DNA of 8,887 nt, from positions 1 through 8,887 of the forward strand of contig JALRHB010000053.1 of the NCBI GenBank assembly GCA_023253245.1. The letters are read 5' to 3'. The stretch comes from Polynucleobacter sp. (GTDB lineage: Bacteria > Pseudomonadota > Gammaproteobacteria > Burkholderiales > Burkholderiaceae). A program made the position numbers and the translations under genes. This document shows positions 1 through 6,366 of this stretch, piece after piece (the first letter of the stretch is position 1; every line of letters begins with the position of its first letter). Under the pieces are notes generated by a model. It ran no database searches. It was given only the letters and a program-made list of their open reading frames with translations, and was not told where the DNA came from.

Positions 1-312
1 ACGATCCAATGCGCCTGGACCAAAGTTTTCAACCATCACGTCAGAAACTTTGATCATTTTCTCCAATACTTCCTTACCCTCTGGGGTCTTGGTATCCAAG
101 GTTAATGAGCGCTTGTTACCGTTTAGCATAGTGAAGTAGAGAGCATCTGCACCAGGGACATCGCGCAACTGACTACGTGTGACATCTCCCGCGCCTGGAC
201 GCTCAACTTTGATCACATCAGCGCCATAAAAACCCAACAATTGAGTACATGCAGGACCTGCTTGCACGTGTGTGAAATCAATAATGCGAATTCCGTCTAA
301 TGGTTTAGTCAT
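1..312 (-). CDS. frc: Formyl-CoA:oxalate CoA-transferase, N-terminal part (cut by window edge)
   Basis: Class III CoA-transferase that moves CoA from formyl-CoA to oxalate, giving oxalyl-CoA and formate in the cytoplasm. Only the first 104 codons are present; the rest lies left of position 1. The translation opens MTKPLDGIRIIDFTHVQAGP and continues with GADVIKVERPG and LRDVPGADALYFTMLNGNKR, matching the E. coli (YfdW) and Oxalobacter enzymes almost residue for residue. Gln17, an active-site residue in this family, is present. Residue 48 is Gln, as I recall for YfdW, where the Oxalobacter enzyme has Trp; this may bear on kinetics. The catalytic Asp (169 in Oxalobacter) is outside the window. 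The start is well supported by AAAAGGAG eight bases upstream. It lies 54 bases downstream of oxc on the same strand, consistent with an oxc-frc operon. Family call secure; only the end is unknown. Confidence 0.95.
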   Translation of the reverse strand, partial: MTKPLDGIRIIDFTHVQAGPACTQLLGFYGADVIKVERPGAGDVTRSQLRDVPGADALYFTMLNGNKRSLTLDTKTPEGKEVLEKMIKVSDVMVENFGPGALDR

Positions 313-320
313 GCTTGTTT

Positions 321-328
321 CTCCTTTT
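321..328 (-). promoter_or_regulatory. Strong Shine-Dalgarno site of frc
   Basis: Read on the minus strand this is AAAAGGAG, ending eight bases before the frc ATG. It fixes the frc start and is much stronger than anything before oxc. It also shows frc is translated independently of oxc, whose stop is 54 bases upstream. Confidence 0.8.
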
Positions 329-362
329 AGTATTGCTTAGTTATTGCTAAGTGTTATTAGTA
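327..362 (-). repeat. Leader repeat, copy 1 (between oxc and frc)
   Basis: On the plus strand it contains TTAGTATTGC (327-336), the inverted repeat CTTAG (336-340)/CTAAG (347-351) and TTATTAGTA (354-362). All three elements recur, in a slightly different layout, in the oxc leader (2129-2171). CTTAGTTATTGCTAAGTGT here and its counterpart there agree at 16 of 19 positions. The copy fills most of the oxc-frc gap and ends right at the frc Shine-Dalgarno site. It could be a regulator site, a duplicated promoter element (TACTAATAA on the minus strand) or an mRNA hairpin; the sequence does not decide. Confidence 0.5.
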
Positions 363-366
363 CCAA

Positions 367-2076
367 TTACTTCTTACCAGCAGCAGTCGATGGGTTCAAG
401 TTTGTTAAACGTCCACTTTCTGTTCCGGCCGTTTCATCAATTACCGCATTAATCAAGGCTGGCTTCCCTTCAGCGATTGCCTTAGTTAAAGCAGCTTCCA
501 ATTCTGCTGGAGTAGTGACGTAGTAACCAACACCGCCAAATGCCTCAATCATCTTGTCGTAACGTGCATCCTTCACAAAAACTGTAGGCGCAACATCCGC
601 ACCACCAGTTGGATTTACGTCGGTACCGCGATACACACCATTGTTATTAAATACAACAGTAGTGATCGGCAGGTTATAGCGGCAGATGGTTTCTAATTCC
701 ATACCGCTGAAACCAAAGGCACTATCGCCCTCAACGGCAACAGTTGGTAGACCACTGGTAACTGCAGCGCCAATAGCGTAACCCATACCAATACCCATAA
801 TGCCCCATGTGCCAGAATCAAAACGCTTTCGTGGCTTGTACATGTCGACAATAGCTCGGCAGTAGTCAAGAGTATTTGCGCCCTCGTTAACCAAGTTCAC
901 ATCAGGATTTTTCTTGATTACATCACGTATAGCACGCAACGCACCATGGAAGTTCATAGGCGTTGCCTCTTTTGCAAGAGTCTCGGCCATCTTCGCCATA
1001 TTCTTATCTTTTTTCTCGTTGATGGCGTTAATCCATTCAGCAGCTGGTTTTGGAACTGAGCCAATACCCTTCAAGAGCTCACCAACTACAGAACCAATAT
1101 CACCAATTAATGGCGCATCGATTTGCACGTTGCTATCAACTTCGTTTGCCTGAATATCGATCTGGATAAATTTCTTAGGATCTTTGCCCCATGTCTTGCC
1201 CTTACCATGAGCTAGCAACCAGTTCAAACGCGCACCAACTAACATCACCGCATCAGACTCTGCCAATACAAACGAACGTGCAGCAGAGGCAGATTGTGGG
1301 TGGTTATCAGGTAACAAGCCCTTCGCCATGGACATTGGCAAGTAAGGAATACCGGATTTTTCAATCAAATCACGAATTTCTTTGTCAGCTTGCGCATAGG
1401 CAGCGCCTTTACCCAAAAGAATTAATGGACGCTTAGCGCTCTTCAATACATTTAATGCACGCTCTACTGCATCAGCAGCAGGAATTTGACGAGGAATTGG
1501 ATCGATAACCTTGAAGATCGATTTCTTCGCTTCTTCCACTGGCATTGTTTGTGACAATAGCTGAGCAGGTAAGTCTAAATACACGCCACCCGGACGACCA
1601 GATACTGCAGCGCGGATTGCACGAGCAAAGCCAATACCGATGTCTTCGATGTGATTAATACGATATGCAGCTTTGCAATAGGGCTTAGCCGCATTGAGCT
1701 GGTCCATCTCTTCGTAGTCACCCTGTTGCAAGTCAACGATTTCACGTTCACTTGAACCAGAGATCAAGATCATTGGGAAACAGTTCACTGTAGCGTTCGC
1801 TAAAGCAGTTAAACCATTCAAGAAACCAGGAGCTGAAACAGTCATACAGATACCCGGCTTTTGTGTCATGTAACCAGCAATTGCAGCAGCATTTCCTGCG
1901 TGCTGTTCATGACGGAAACCAATAAAACGCATGCCTTCAGCTTGAGCCAAACGACATAAGTCAGTGATTGGAATCCCTACTAAACCAAAAATGGTGTCAA
2001 GATCATTCGCTTTTAAAGCGTCAATGACGAGATGAAAGCCATCAGTTACTTGTGTATTTTGATTGTCTGTTGTCAT
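367..2076 (-). CDS. oxc: Oxalyl-CoA decarboxylase (thiamine diphosphate dependent)
   Basis: Cytoplasmic ThDP enzyme that decarboxylates oxalyl-CoA to formyl-CoA and CO2; the formyl-CoA then feeds the frc product. At 569 residues it is almost exactly the length of the Oxalobacter enzyme (568). The N-terminal ThDP-binding domain carries FRHEQ with the catalytic Glu57. The active-site pair Tyr121-Glu122 lies in QQGDYEEMDQLNAAKPY. The middle domain spans roughly 195-345. The C-terminal pyrophosphate domain has the motif from GDS (450-452) to NNN (477-479). Tyr482, Ser554 and Arg556 match Oxalobacter Tyr483, Ser553 and Arg555, and the tail GTESGRLTNLNP is typical. These residues separate it from acetolactate synthases and benzoylformate decarboxylases. 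No strong Shine-Dalgarno precedes the ATG, but there is no better start and the N-terminus aligns with known Oxc. It lies between a Crp/Fnr gene and frc. Confidence 0.97.
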   Translation of the reverse strand: MTTDNQNTQVTDGFHLVIDALKANDLDTIFGLVGIPITDLCRLAQAEGMRFIGFRHEQHAGNAAAIAGYMTQKPGICMTVSAPGFLNGLTALANATVNCFPMILISGSSEREIVDLQQGDYEEMDQLNAAKPYCKAAYRINHIEDIGIGFARAIRAAVSGRPGGVYLDLPAQLLSQTMPVEEAKKSIFKVIDPIPRQIPAADAVERALNVLKSAKRPLILLGKGAAYAQADKEIRDLIEKSGIPYLPMSMAKGLLPDNHPQSASAARSFVLAESDAVMLVGARLNWLLAHGKGKTWGKDPKKFIQIDIQANEVDSNVQIDAPLIGDIGSVVGELLKGIGSVPKPAAEWINAINEKKDKNMAKMAETLAKEATPMNFHGALRAIRDVIKKNPDVNLVNEGANTLDYCRAIVDMYKPRKRFDSGTWGIMGIGMGYAIGAAVTSGLPTVAVEGDSAFGFSGMELETICRYNLPITTVVFNNNGVYRGTDVNPTGGADVAPTVFVKDARYDKMIEAFGGVGYYVTTPAELEAALTKAIAEGKPALINAVIDETAGTESGRLTNLNPSTAAGKK

Positions 2077-2096
2077 AGAAATTTTTAAGTTAATTA

Positions 2097-2125
2097 CATT
2101 GCATGAACGTGAAACATGCTCAATG
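2097..2125 (-). promoter_or_regulatory. Possible hairpin in the oxc 5' leader
   Basis: CATTG (2097-2101) and CATG (2102-2105) can pair with CATG (2115-2118) and CAATG (2121-2125), giving a nine-pair stem with a two-base bulge and a nine-base loop. It sits 21 bases before the oxc start codon and could affect ribosome access, which matters because oxc lacks a clear Shine-Dalgarno site. Structure is by eye only. Confidence 0.3.
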
Positions 2126-2128
2126 CAA

Positions 2129-2171
2129 CTTAGCTATCGCTAACTGTCTCCAATTAAGTTATTAGTATTGC
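2129..2171 (-). repeat. Leader repeat, copy 2 (upstream of oxc)
   Basis: On the plus strand it holds CTTAGCTATCGCTAACTGT (2129-2147) and TTATTAGTATTGC (2159-2171), both close copies of elements in the oxc-frc gap (327-362). The central TTAGC (2130-2134)/GCTAA (2139-2143) is a perfect 5-4-5 inverted repeat. Reading the minus strand, TACTAAT (2161-2167) could be a -10 element, with TTGTAA a suitable distance upstream as a weak -35. Present only before oxc and frc in this window, so a role in co-regulating them is plausible but unproven. Confidence 0.5.
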
Positions 2172-2236
2172 CTCGGGTAGCTTACAAGACCCCGATAAGG
2201 CTGAGTTGAATCTTAGGCTTGAGGGTGGGGATCATC

Positions 2237-2252
2237 ATTGACTTCGGTCAAT
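2237..2252. promoter_or_regulatory. Perfect FNR/CRP-like palindrome upstream of oxc
   Basis: ATTGAC-TTCG-GTCAAT is a perfect 6-4-6 inverted repeat. It resembles the FNR box (TTGAT-N4-ATCAA), with the fifth base changed on both arms. It lies 31 bases beyond the stop of the Crp/Fnr gene and 160 bases before the oxc start, at the far end of the oxc leader. An operator for the neighbouring regulator is the simplest reading. A C(UUCG)G-capped RNA hairpin is the alternative, but no T-run follows on either strand, so it is not a standard terminator. Confidence 0.5.
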
Positions 2253-2283
2253 TTCCCCTGAAATCTAGAAACATCTTTTTGCG

Positions 2284-2901
2284 TTAGACAAAAAGCTCTT
2301 TGTGCTTAGTTTTTAGGCGACTCAAAGTCTCTGGGGATAAGTTGAGGTAAGCGGCAAGCTCTTTTTTAGGTAGAAGCTCAAATAAATCCTCATATTTGCG
2401 CAAAAAGCGCTCTACCCGGCCTGGCGCATCGAGCATATGCAAAGTAATCGTATGGGCCATGATTTCACTCATCAGGCGCATTACCTCAAATTCAAAGCTT
2501 TCCTTCAGAGGCTTGTGTGCATCCAAAAATTCAGCCCATTTCTTTAGGGGCATTCGAGCCACACGAGCCTTAGTAACGCAGGCAATGCTATAGGGAGCAG
2601 CTGTTTTAAGACGCCATGCGGCATAGCTGGTCTCAATATCTTTCTCGATTGCAAAACGCAAAATCATCTCTTTGGCATCTGCACTGGAAACAATGCGCTT
2701 CAAAATACCATCTAAAACAAAGTATTGCTCCATCTGATGATCGCCTTGATGCAACAAAATTTCTGATTTTTTAAGATCTGAAATCTCTAGGTGACGCTCC
2801 AATTCAGCCATCGCTGCAGGATCCAGGCTTTTTAGGACTGAGTTTTGACCCAACTGAAGGCGAATCAGGTTTTTTTCCGGGTGCTTGTCTAATACAGTCA
2901 T
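2284..2901 (-). CDS. Crp/Fnr-family transcriptional regulator
   Basis: 205-residue cytoplasmic DNA-binding protein. Residues about 20-125 form a cyclic-nucleotide-binding-like beta-roll (ILLHQGDHQMEQYFVLDG, then KRIVSSADAKEMILRF). A long dimerisation helix covers about 133-157. A C-terminal helix-turn-helix spans about 177-199 (KKELAAYLNLSPETLSRLK). The phosphate-binding cassette of true cAMP binders is not recognisable: the segment reads EKDIETSYAAW. There is only one cysteine (Cys108), so an FNR-type iron-sulfur cluster is unlikely. The protein stops just after the recognition helix, without the usual wing. The ligand is therefore unknown. It lies directly upstream of oxc in the same orientation, 207 bases apart, with an FNR-like palindrome between them, so control of oxalate genes is a reasonable inference. 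It diverges from the B12 operon. Confidence 0.9.
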   Translation of the reverse strand: MTVLDKHPEKNLIRLQLGQNSVLKSLDPAAMAELERHLEISDLKKSEILLHQGDHQMEQYFVLDGILKRIVSSADAKEMILRFAIEKDIETSYAAWRLKTAAPYSIACVTKARVARMPLKKWAEFLDAHKPLKESFEFEVMRLMSEIMAHTITLHMLDAPGRVERFLRKYEDLFELLPKKELAAYLNLSPETLSRLKTKHKELFV

Positions 2902-2924
2902 GAAATCTCAGTGCTAATACCTAT

Positions 2925-2930
2925 ATTGTA
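2925..2930 (-). promoter_or_regulatory. Candidate -10 element for the Crp/Fnr gene
   Basis: On the minus strand it reads TACAAT, five of six matches to TATAAT. Its position would start transcription about 15-20 bases before the ATG at 2901. The -35 region is weak (TTAGCT at a 17-base spacing). The flanking CCTA/TAGG arms form a small inverted repeat that might be an autoregulatory site. Confidence 0.3.
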
Positions 2931-2972
2931 GGCTTTTTTGGGATTTAAGCTAATTAAGCAGGCGTGCTGAGA

Positions 2973-2978
2973 TAGAAT
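2973..2978 (+). promoter_or_regulatory. Candidate -10 element of the btu operon
   Basis: TAGAAT matches TATAAT at five of six positions. It would start the transcript at about 2984, right at the beginning of the cobalamin aptamer, as expected for a riboswitch-led mRNA. No convincing -35 hexamer lies 16-18 bases upstream. The divergent gap of about 80 bases back to the regulator gene contains nothing else clear. Confidence 0.4.
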
Positions 2979-2980
2979 GT

Positions 2981-3169
2981 GCAGGTCGTGGTGCTTTGTT
3001 GCAATGCAATAAAGTTAAACGGGAAACACTAAACGTGTGCTGCCCCCGCAACGGTAAGTAAATACACCCTAACTTTTAAGTCAGTGTGTCAGGAATTTAA
3101 TCAAGCCACTGTGCTCGTCAACTGCATGGGAAGGCCAAATTCTGAGATTTACTAGCCCGGATACCGGCC
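2981..3169 (+). promoter_or_regulatory. Cobalamin (vitamin B12) riboswitch aptamer
   Basis: The conserved blocks of the cobalamin aptamer occur in order: GGGAA (3021-3025); the core GCTGCCCCCGCAACGGTAA (3039-3057); the B12-box region GCCACTG (3105-3111) with GGGAAGGC (3128-3135), whose GCC and GGC pair; and the closing AGCCCGGATACC (3154-3165). P1 can form between GCAGGT (2981-2986) and ACCGGC (3163-3168) with one mismatch. Known members bind adenosylcobalamin or other cobalamins and switch off downstream uptake or synthesis genes. The btuB-F-C-D genes that follow fit this exactly. Edges are approximate by a few bases. Confidence 0.95.
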
Positions 3170-3333
3170 AAGACAGGTGGAATTTTGCGGACGGGGACCT
3201 TCGCGCGCCGATGAAGCATTCCCTGCCACCCTGGCATGGTGCCCAATTGACGCCTGGACTCTCAAAAAGTGAAATTCTGTTCGGCCCAGCTTACGGGGAA
3301 GTGAGCTCGGGTAATCGAAGGCAGAAAGTTCAC
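3170..3333 (+). promoter_or_regulatory. Long leader / expression platform between riboswitch and btuB
   Basis: 164 bases separate the aptamer from the btuB ATG. CAGGTGG (3174-3180) pairs with CCACC plus TG (3226-3233, one bulged C), enclosing GGG (3194-3196)/CCC (3221-3223) and CTTC (3199-3202)/GAAG (3213-3216): a nested hairpin. GGCA-TGG-TGCC (3233-3243) is a second small hairpin. CCTTCG (3198-3203) is also a perfect complement of CGAAGG (3316-3321), which includes the likely btuB Shine-Dalgarno site, so alternative pairing could hide the start. No T-run follows the hairpins, which favours translational over termination control. Positions 3187-3210 are strikingly GC-rich (20 of 24 bases). 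Confidence 0.5.
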
Positions 3334-5451
3334 ATGAAAAAGCGGTTTAGCAGTAAAGCACTCGTCACCCTAGCGTGTGGCGTGGCAGTCTCATTTAGCG
3401 TTGCAGCACAAAGCCCTCAATCGACAGTGATCGTTTCTGGATCACGCTTTGAGGAAAACCTTAATGAAGTTCCGGCAAATGTTCAAATCATCACCAGAGA
3501 AGAAATTGCGGAATCAACATCTAGCAACATTCCAGATATCTTGTCACAAATTGGCGGCCTAAACATTAGGAATACTACAGGCGGACAACTTAATCTTGGT
3601 GCCACTGTAGACATGGGTGGATATGGTCCAACAGCCAAAGATACAACCCTTATTCTTGTTGATGGTCAGAGAATCAACCCAATTGATTCATCAAACGTAT
3701 CTTGGGAATCAATTCCACTTGACTCAATAAATCGAATTGAGATTCTCCGTGGCGGCGCCAGCGTTCAATACGGCAATGGGGCCCTGGGTGGCGTTATCAA
3801 TATCATCACAAACGGAGGAAGCAAAACCCTTAATCAAGCCTCTAGCAGTTACGGCAGCTATAACACCTTGGTCAATAATGCCATCTTTAGAAATACTATT
3901 GACCAAACAACCGTTCAGCTAAGTGCCAACACTTCCAACACAAATGGTTGGCGCCAAAACTCTGCAGCTAATGCCTATTCATTTGATGGCAAAGTCACTC
4001 AATCACTGGGTGGAAAAGATAATGTCTATGCCGATCTCTTTTATAGCTACTCAAACCAACAAATGCCGGGCGGCACGCTTGGACAAGTTGGACAAGGTAA
4101 TCCACAAGCCGCGAAATTTAATAACATTGGCTCAAGTACCGCTATTGATAACAGCGGAATCAGAATGGGTCTGGCTAAAGCATTAAGCGATACTTTTAAT
4201 TTAGAAGTTGATGGTTTTTATAGCAACAAAACTACCTTTTTTACCCAGCCTTATTACTCCACAGAAGCATCATCTGCTGGCTCATACCCCACTATCAGTC
4301 CATCATTTACAAAATACCAAGGATGGCAAGCAAATTTCAGTCCGCGAATTAAAGCTAATTTGAAAGAGTATGGCACTAGCATTCTGGGTTATGAATTCAA
4401 TAAAGCTAGTCAATCTTCGGCGGCCAGCTATAGCGCCGCAATGAATCAAGCAGCCGCAAATGTGTATCCACCAGGCCCGTATGGCGTATCCAGCCTTCCG
4501 CTTCAAAGCTCTGCCAGCGCAAGCCTTTACAACCAATCTATCTATTTCATTCAAAAAAGTCCAATCACAAGAATCCTAGATTTTGCGGGTGGTTACAGAT
4601 ATCAATCACAAAGTGCAAGCGCCAATGGTGTAAGCATCTGGAGTGGTTCGACCAATCCAAATCCAAACCAAACCTATTCGGCAAGCGCCGGAGACATCGC
4701 GTTTAACTTGAAATACATGAAAGGGCAAAGAATTTACATCAAATGGAATCAATCTTATCGGTTTCCAAATGTTGATGAATTTTGGACCTGGTCTAGCGCT
4801 GGAGGAAGCCCATCATTTGGCGGAATTCTTAAACCACAAACTGCGCAAACCTATGAAATTGGGGGAAATTGGCAGATTTCCAATACAAATTTGACGGCAT
4901 CAATCTTTACATCTAATTCCCAAAATGAGATTTTGTACAACCCAGCTACTTATAACAACTCGAATTCACCTTATGAAATTAATCGAAATGGTGTAAACGC
5001 CAGCATTTCAACGGCAGCAACATCTAAACTCTCAATCAGCGGTGGAGGAACTTTGCAAAATGCATTCTATGCAAACGGCCCATACCAAAATCAAGCAATT
5101 GCACAGGTACCCAACTTATTACTAAACGCTCGAGCTATCTATGCACTAAATAACCAATGGTCATTCGGGGGCGTTGTTAATTATGTTAGCAATCAACATT
5201 ACGATGCTGCCCCCGCGTACTACAACAATCTCAGTGTCATGCCTTCCTATACTGTCGCTGACATTTATGCAAGCTATAAAACCACCAATTGGGAAACGCG
5301 CCTCACTGTAAAAAATATTGGAAACGTTCAATATTCAACCTACGGTGGATATGGCTATGTTCAGATGCCTGACAATAGCAGTGGTAATAGTTACTACTAC
5401 TATGCTAACGATCCTAGGTCAGTCTACGTCAGTGCAAAATATAATTTCTGA
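3334..5451 (+). CDS. btuB: TonB-dependent outer-membrane cobalamin receptor (BtuB-like)
   Basis: Outer-membrane gated channel taking up cobalamin with energy from TonB-ExbBD. The 705-residue form starting at 3334 opens MKKRFSSKALVTLACG, a clear Sec signal peptide with likely cleavage after Val-Ala-Ala25. A TonB-box-like STVIVSGSRFEE follows at about 30-41, aligning with the N-terminus of E. coli BtuB (TLVVTANRFEQ). The plug domain continues to about residue 160 with TLILVDGQRIN, IEILRGGASVQYGNGALGGVINIIT. The rest is a 22-strand-type beta-barrel rich in Asn, Ser and Tyr, ending in Phe (SAKYNF) as outer-membrane barrels do. An in-frame ATG at 3211 would add 41 residues ahead of the signal peptide and is rejected. 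GAAGG (3317-3321) is the likely, rather distant, Shine-Dalgarno site. B12 specificity is inferred from the riboswitch and btuFCD; the barrel is too divergent to prove ligand. Confidence 0.9.
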   Translation: MKKRFSSKALVTLACGVAVSFSVAAQSPQSTVIVSGSRFEENLNEVPANVQIITREEIAESTSSNIPDILSQIGGLNIRNTTGGQLNLGATVDMGGYGPTAKDTTLILVDGQRINPIDSSNVSWESIPLDSINRIEILRGGASVQYGNGALGGVINIITNGGSKTLNQASSSYGSYNTLVNNAIFRNTIDQTTVQLSANTSNTNGWRQNSAANAYSFDGKVTQSLGGKDNVYADLFYSYSNQQMPGGTLGQVGQGNPQAAKFNNIGSSTAIDNSGIRMGLAKALSDTFNLEVDGFYSNKTTFFTQPYYSTEASSAGSYPTISPSFTKYQGWQANFSPRIKANLKEYGTSILGYEFNKASQSSAASYSAAMNQAAANVYPPGPYGVSSLPLQSSASASLYNQSIYFIQKSPITRILDFAGGYRYQSQSASANGVSIWSGSTNPNPNQTYSASAGDIAFNLKYMKGQRIYIKWNQSYRFPNVDEFWTWSSAGGSPSFGGILKPQTAQTYEIGGNWQISNTNLTASIFTSNSQNEILYNPATYNNSNSPYEINRNGVNASISTAATSKLSISGGGTLQNAFYANGPYQNQAIAQVPNLLLNARAIYALNNQWSFGGVVNYVSNQHYDAAPAYYNNLSVMPSYTVADIYASYKTTNWETRLTVKNIGNVQYSTYGGYGYVQMPDNSSGNSYYYYANDPRSVYVSAKYNF

Positions 5452-5472
5452 TTAAGAAATAATTCTGTTTAT

Positions 5473-6366
5473 ATGCAACCCACAACGCCATTTAGATATT
5501 TGCTTATTGGGCTTGCGCTATTTCTAATTGCATTCTCTTTGGCGGTATTTGCCAAGCCTATTGAAGTTGTTGATGACAGAGGCATTACTGTTAGCTTTAA
5601 TTCTCCGCCGCAAAGAATTGTTAGCCTCTTGCCATCACTGACAGAGTCAGTCTGCGCCCTAGGAAAGTGCTCCTCGCTAGTAGGAATTGATCGTTTCTCA
5701 AATTGGCCCAAATCAATTCAACACTTACCCAAACTCGGCGGGATGGGAGAGATTAATCTTGAGCGTATCGTGCAGCTCAAACCTGATGTGGTGTTGCTAG
5801 AAAAAGCCTCTCCAGTAATTACTCGTTTAAATGAATTAGGAATCAAAGCGTTTGCATTAAATGTCAAATCCTTGGCAGATGAGGAGCGCGCCCTTAAAAA
5901 ACTCGATCGTGTTTTAGACACTTCAGATAGCGCGCGTGTATGGAATCAGATTCAACAAGAAATAACACACGCAAGCAAACAACTCAATTTAGACGGCAAA
6001 TTTTTACGAGTCTACTTTGAAGTGAACCCAGCCCCTTTTGCTGCTGGAAAATCTTCTTTTATTGGAGAAATTTTGTCTCGACTTGGTTTAGTCAACGTTA
6101 TTCCAGAATCTCTTGGACCTTTTCCTAAAATTAATCCTGAATTTATTGTTCAAGCCAAACCAGATTTTATTCTTTTGAGTGAGTCGACTACTGTTGACAT
6201 CCAGAGGCGCCCTGGCTGGAATACTATTCCGGCAATTTTAAATCAACGCATATGCATCTTTGATAGCCAACAGAATGATGTTTTAGTACGCCCTGGTCCG
6301 CGCATGGGAGAAGCTGCATTAATTATTTCTCAATGCATCAAAGAGAAAATGTCATCATCGCGCTAA
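5473..6366 (+). CDS. btuF: Periplasmic cobalamin-binding protein of the ABC importer
   Basis: Class III substrate-binding protein (297 residues) that captures cobalamin in the periplasm and delivers it to BtuCD. A hydrophobic signal sequence covers residues about 8-27, with likely cleavage after Val-Phe-Ala27 and before KPIEVVDDRG. The first lobe has QRIVSLLPSLTESVCALG (47-64) and GMGEINLERIVQLKPDVVLL (90-109), which align well with E. coli BtuF. The second lobe has YFEVNPAPFAAGKSSFIGEIL and NPEFIVQAKPDFILL. Glu97 and Glu223 sit where E. coli BtuF has the two glutamates that dock on BtuC arginines. It begins 21 bases after btuB, with no strong Shine-Dalgarno, and its stop overlaps the btuC start. 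Iron-siderophore binding proteins share this fold; operon and riboswitch favour B12. Confidence 0.9.
   Translation: MQPTTPFRYLLIGLALFLIAFSLAVFAKPIEVVDDRGITVSFNSPPQRIVSLLPSLTESVCALGKCSSLVGIDRFSNWPKSIQHLPKLGGMGEINLERIVQLKPDVVLLEKASPVITRLNELGIKAFALNVKSLADEERALKKLDRVLDTSDSARVWNQIQQEITHASKQLNLDGKFLRVYFEVNPAPFAAGKSSFIGEILSRLGLVNVIPESLGPFPKINPEFIVQAKPDFILLSESTTVDIQRRPGWNTIPAILNQRICIFDSQQNDVLVRPGPRMGEAALIISQCIKEKMSSSR

Noticed and set aside
914..1436. Open frames opposite oxc
   Set aside because: They lie antisense inside a strongly conserved gene, have no ribosome sites and resemble no known protein; they are reading-frame shadows.
2237..2252. Palindrome read as a transcription terminator
   Set aside because: The stem is short and no T-run follows on either strand; operator geometry fits better.
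3211..3333. Upstream in-frame ATG as the btuB start (746 residues)
   Set aside because: It would place 41 non-hydrophobic residues before a normal signal peptide, lacks a Shine-Dalgarno site, and lies inside the riboswitch platform.
3723..4554. Short open frames overlapping btuB in other frames and on the minus strand
   Set aside because: Low-complexity shadows of the Asn/Ser-rich receptor sequence without start signals.
6333..6365. Upstream ATG as the btuC start (336 residues)
   Set aside because: It lies within btuF; the ATG at 6366 forms the TAATG junction and gives the usual family length.
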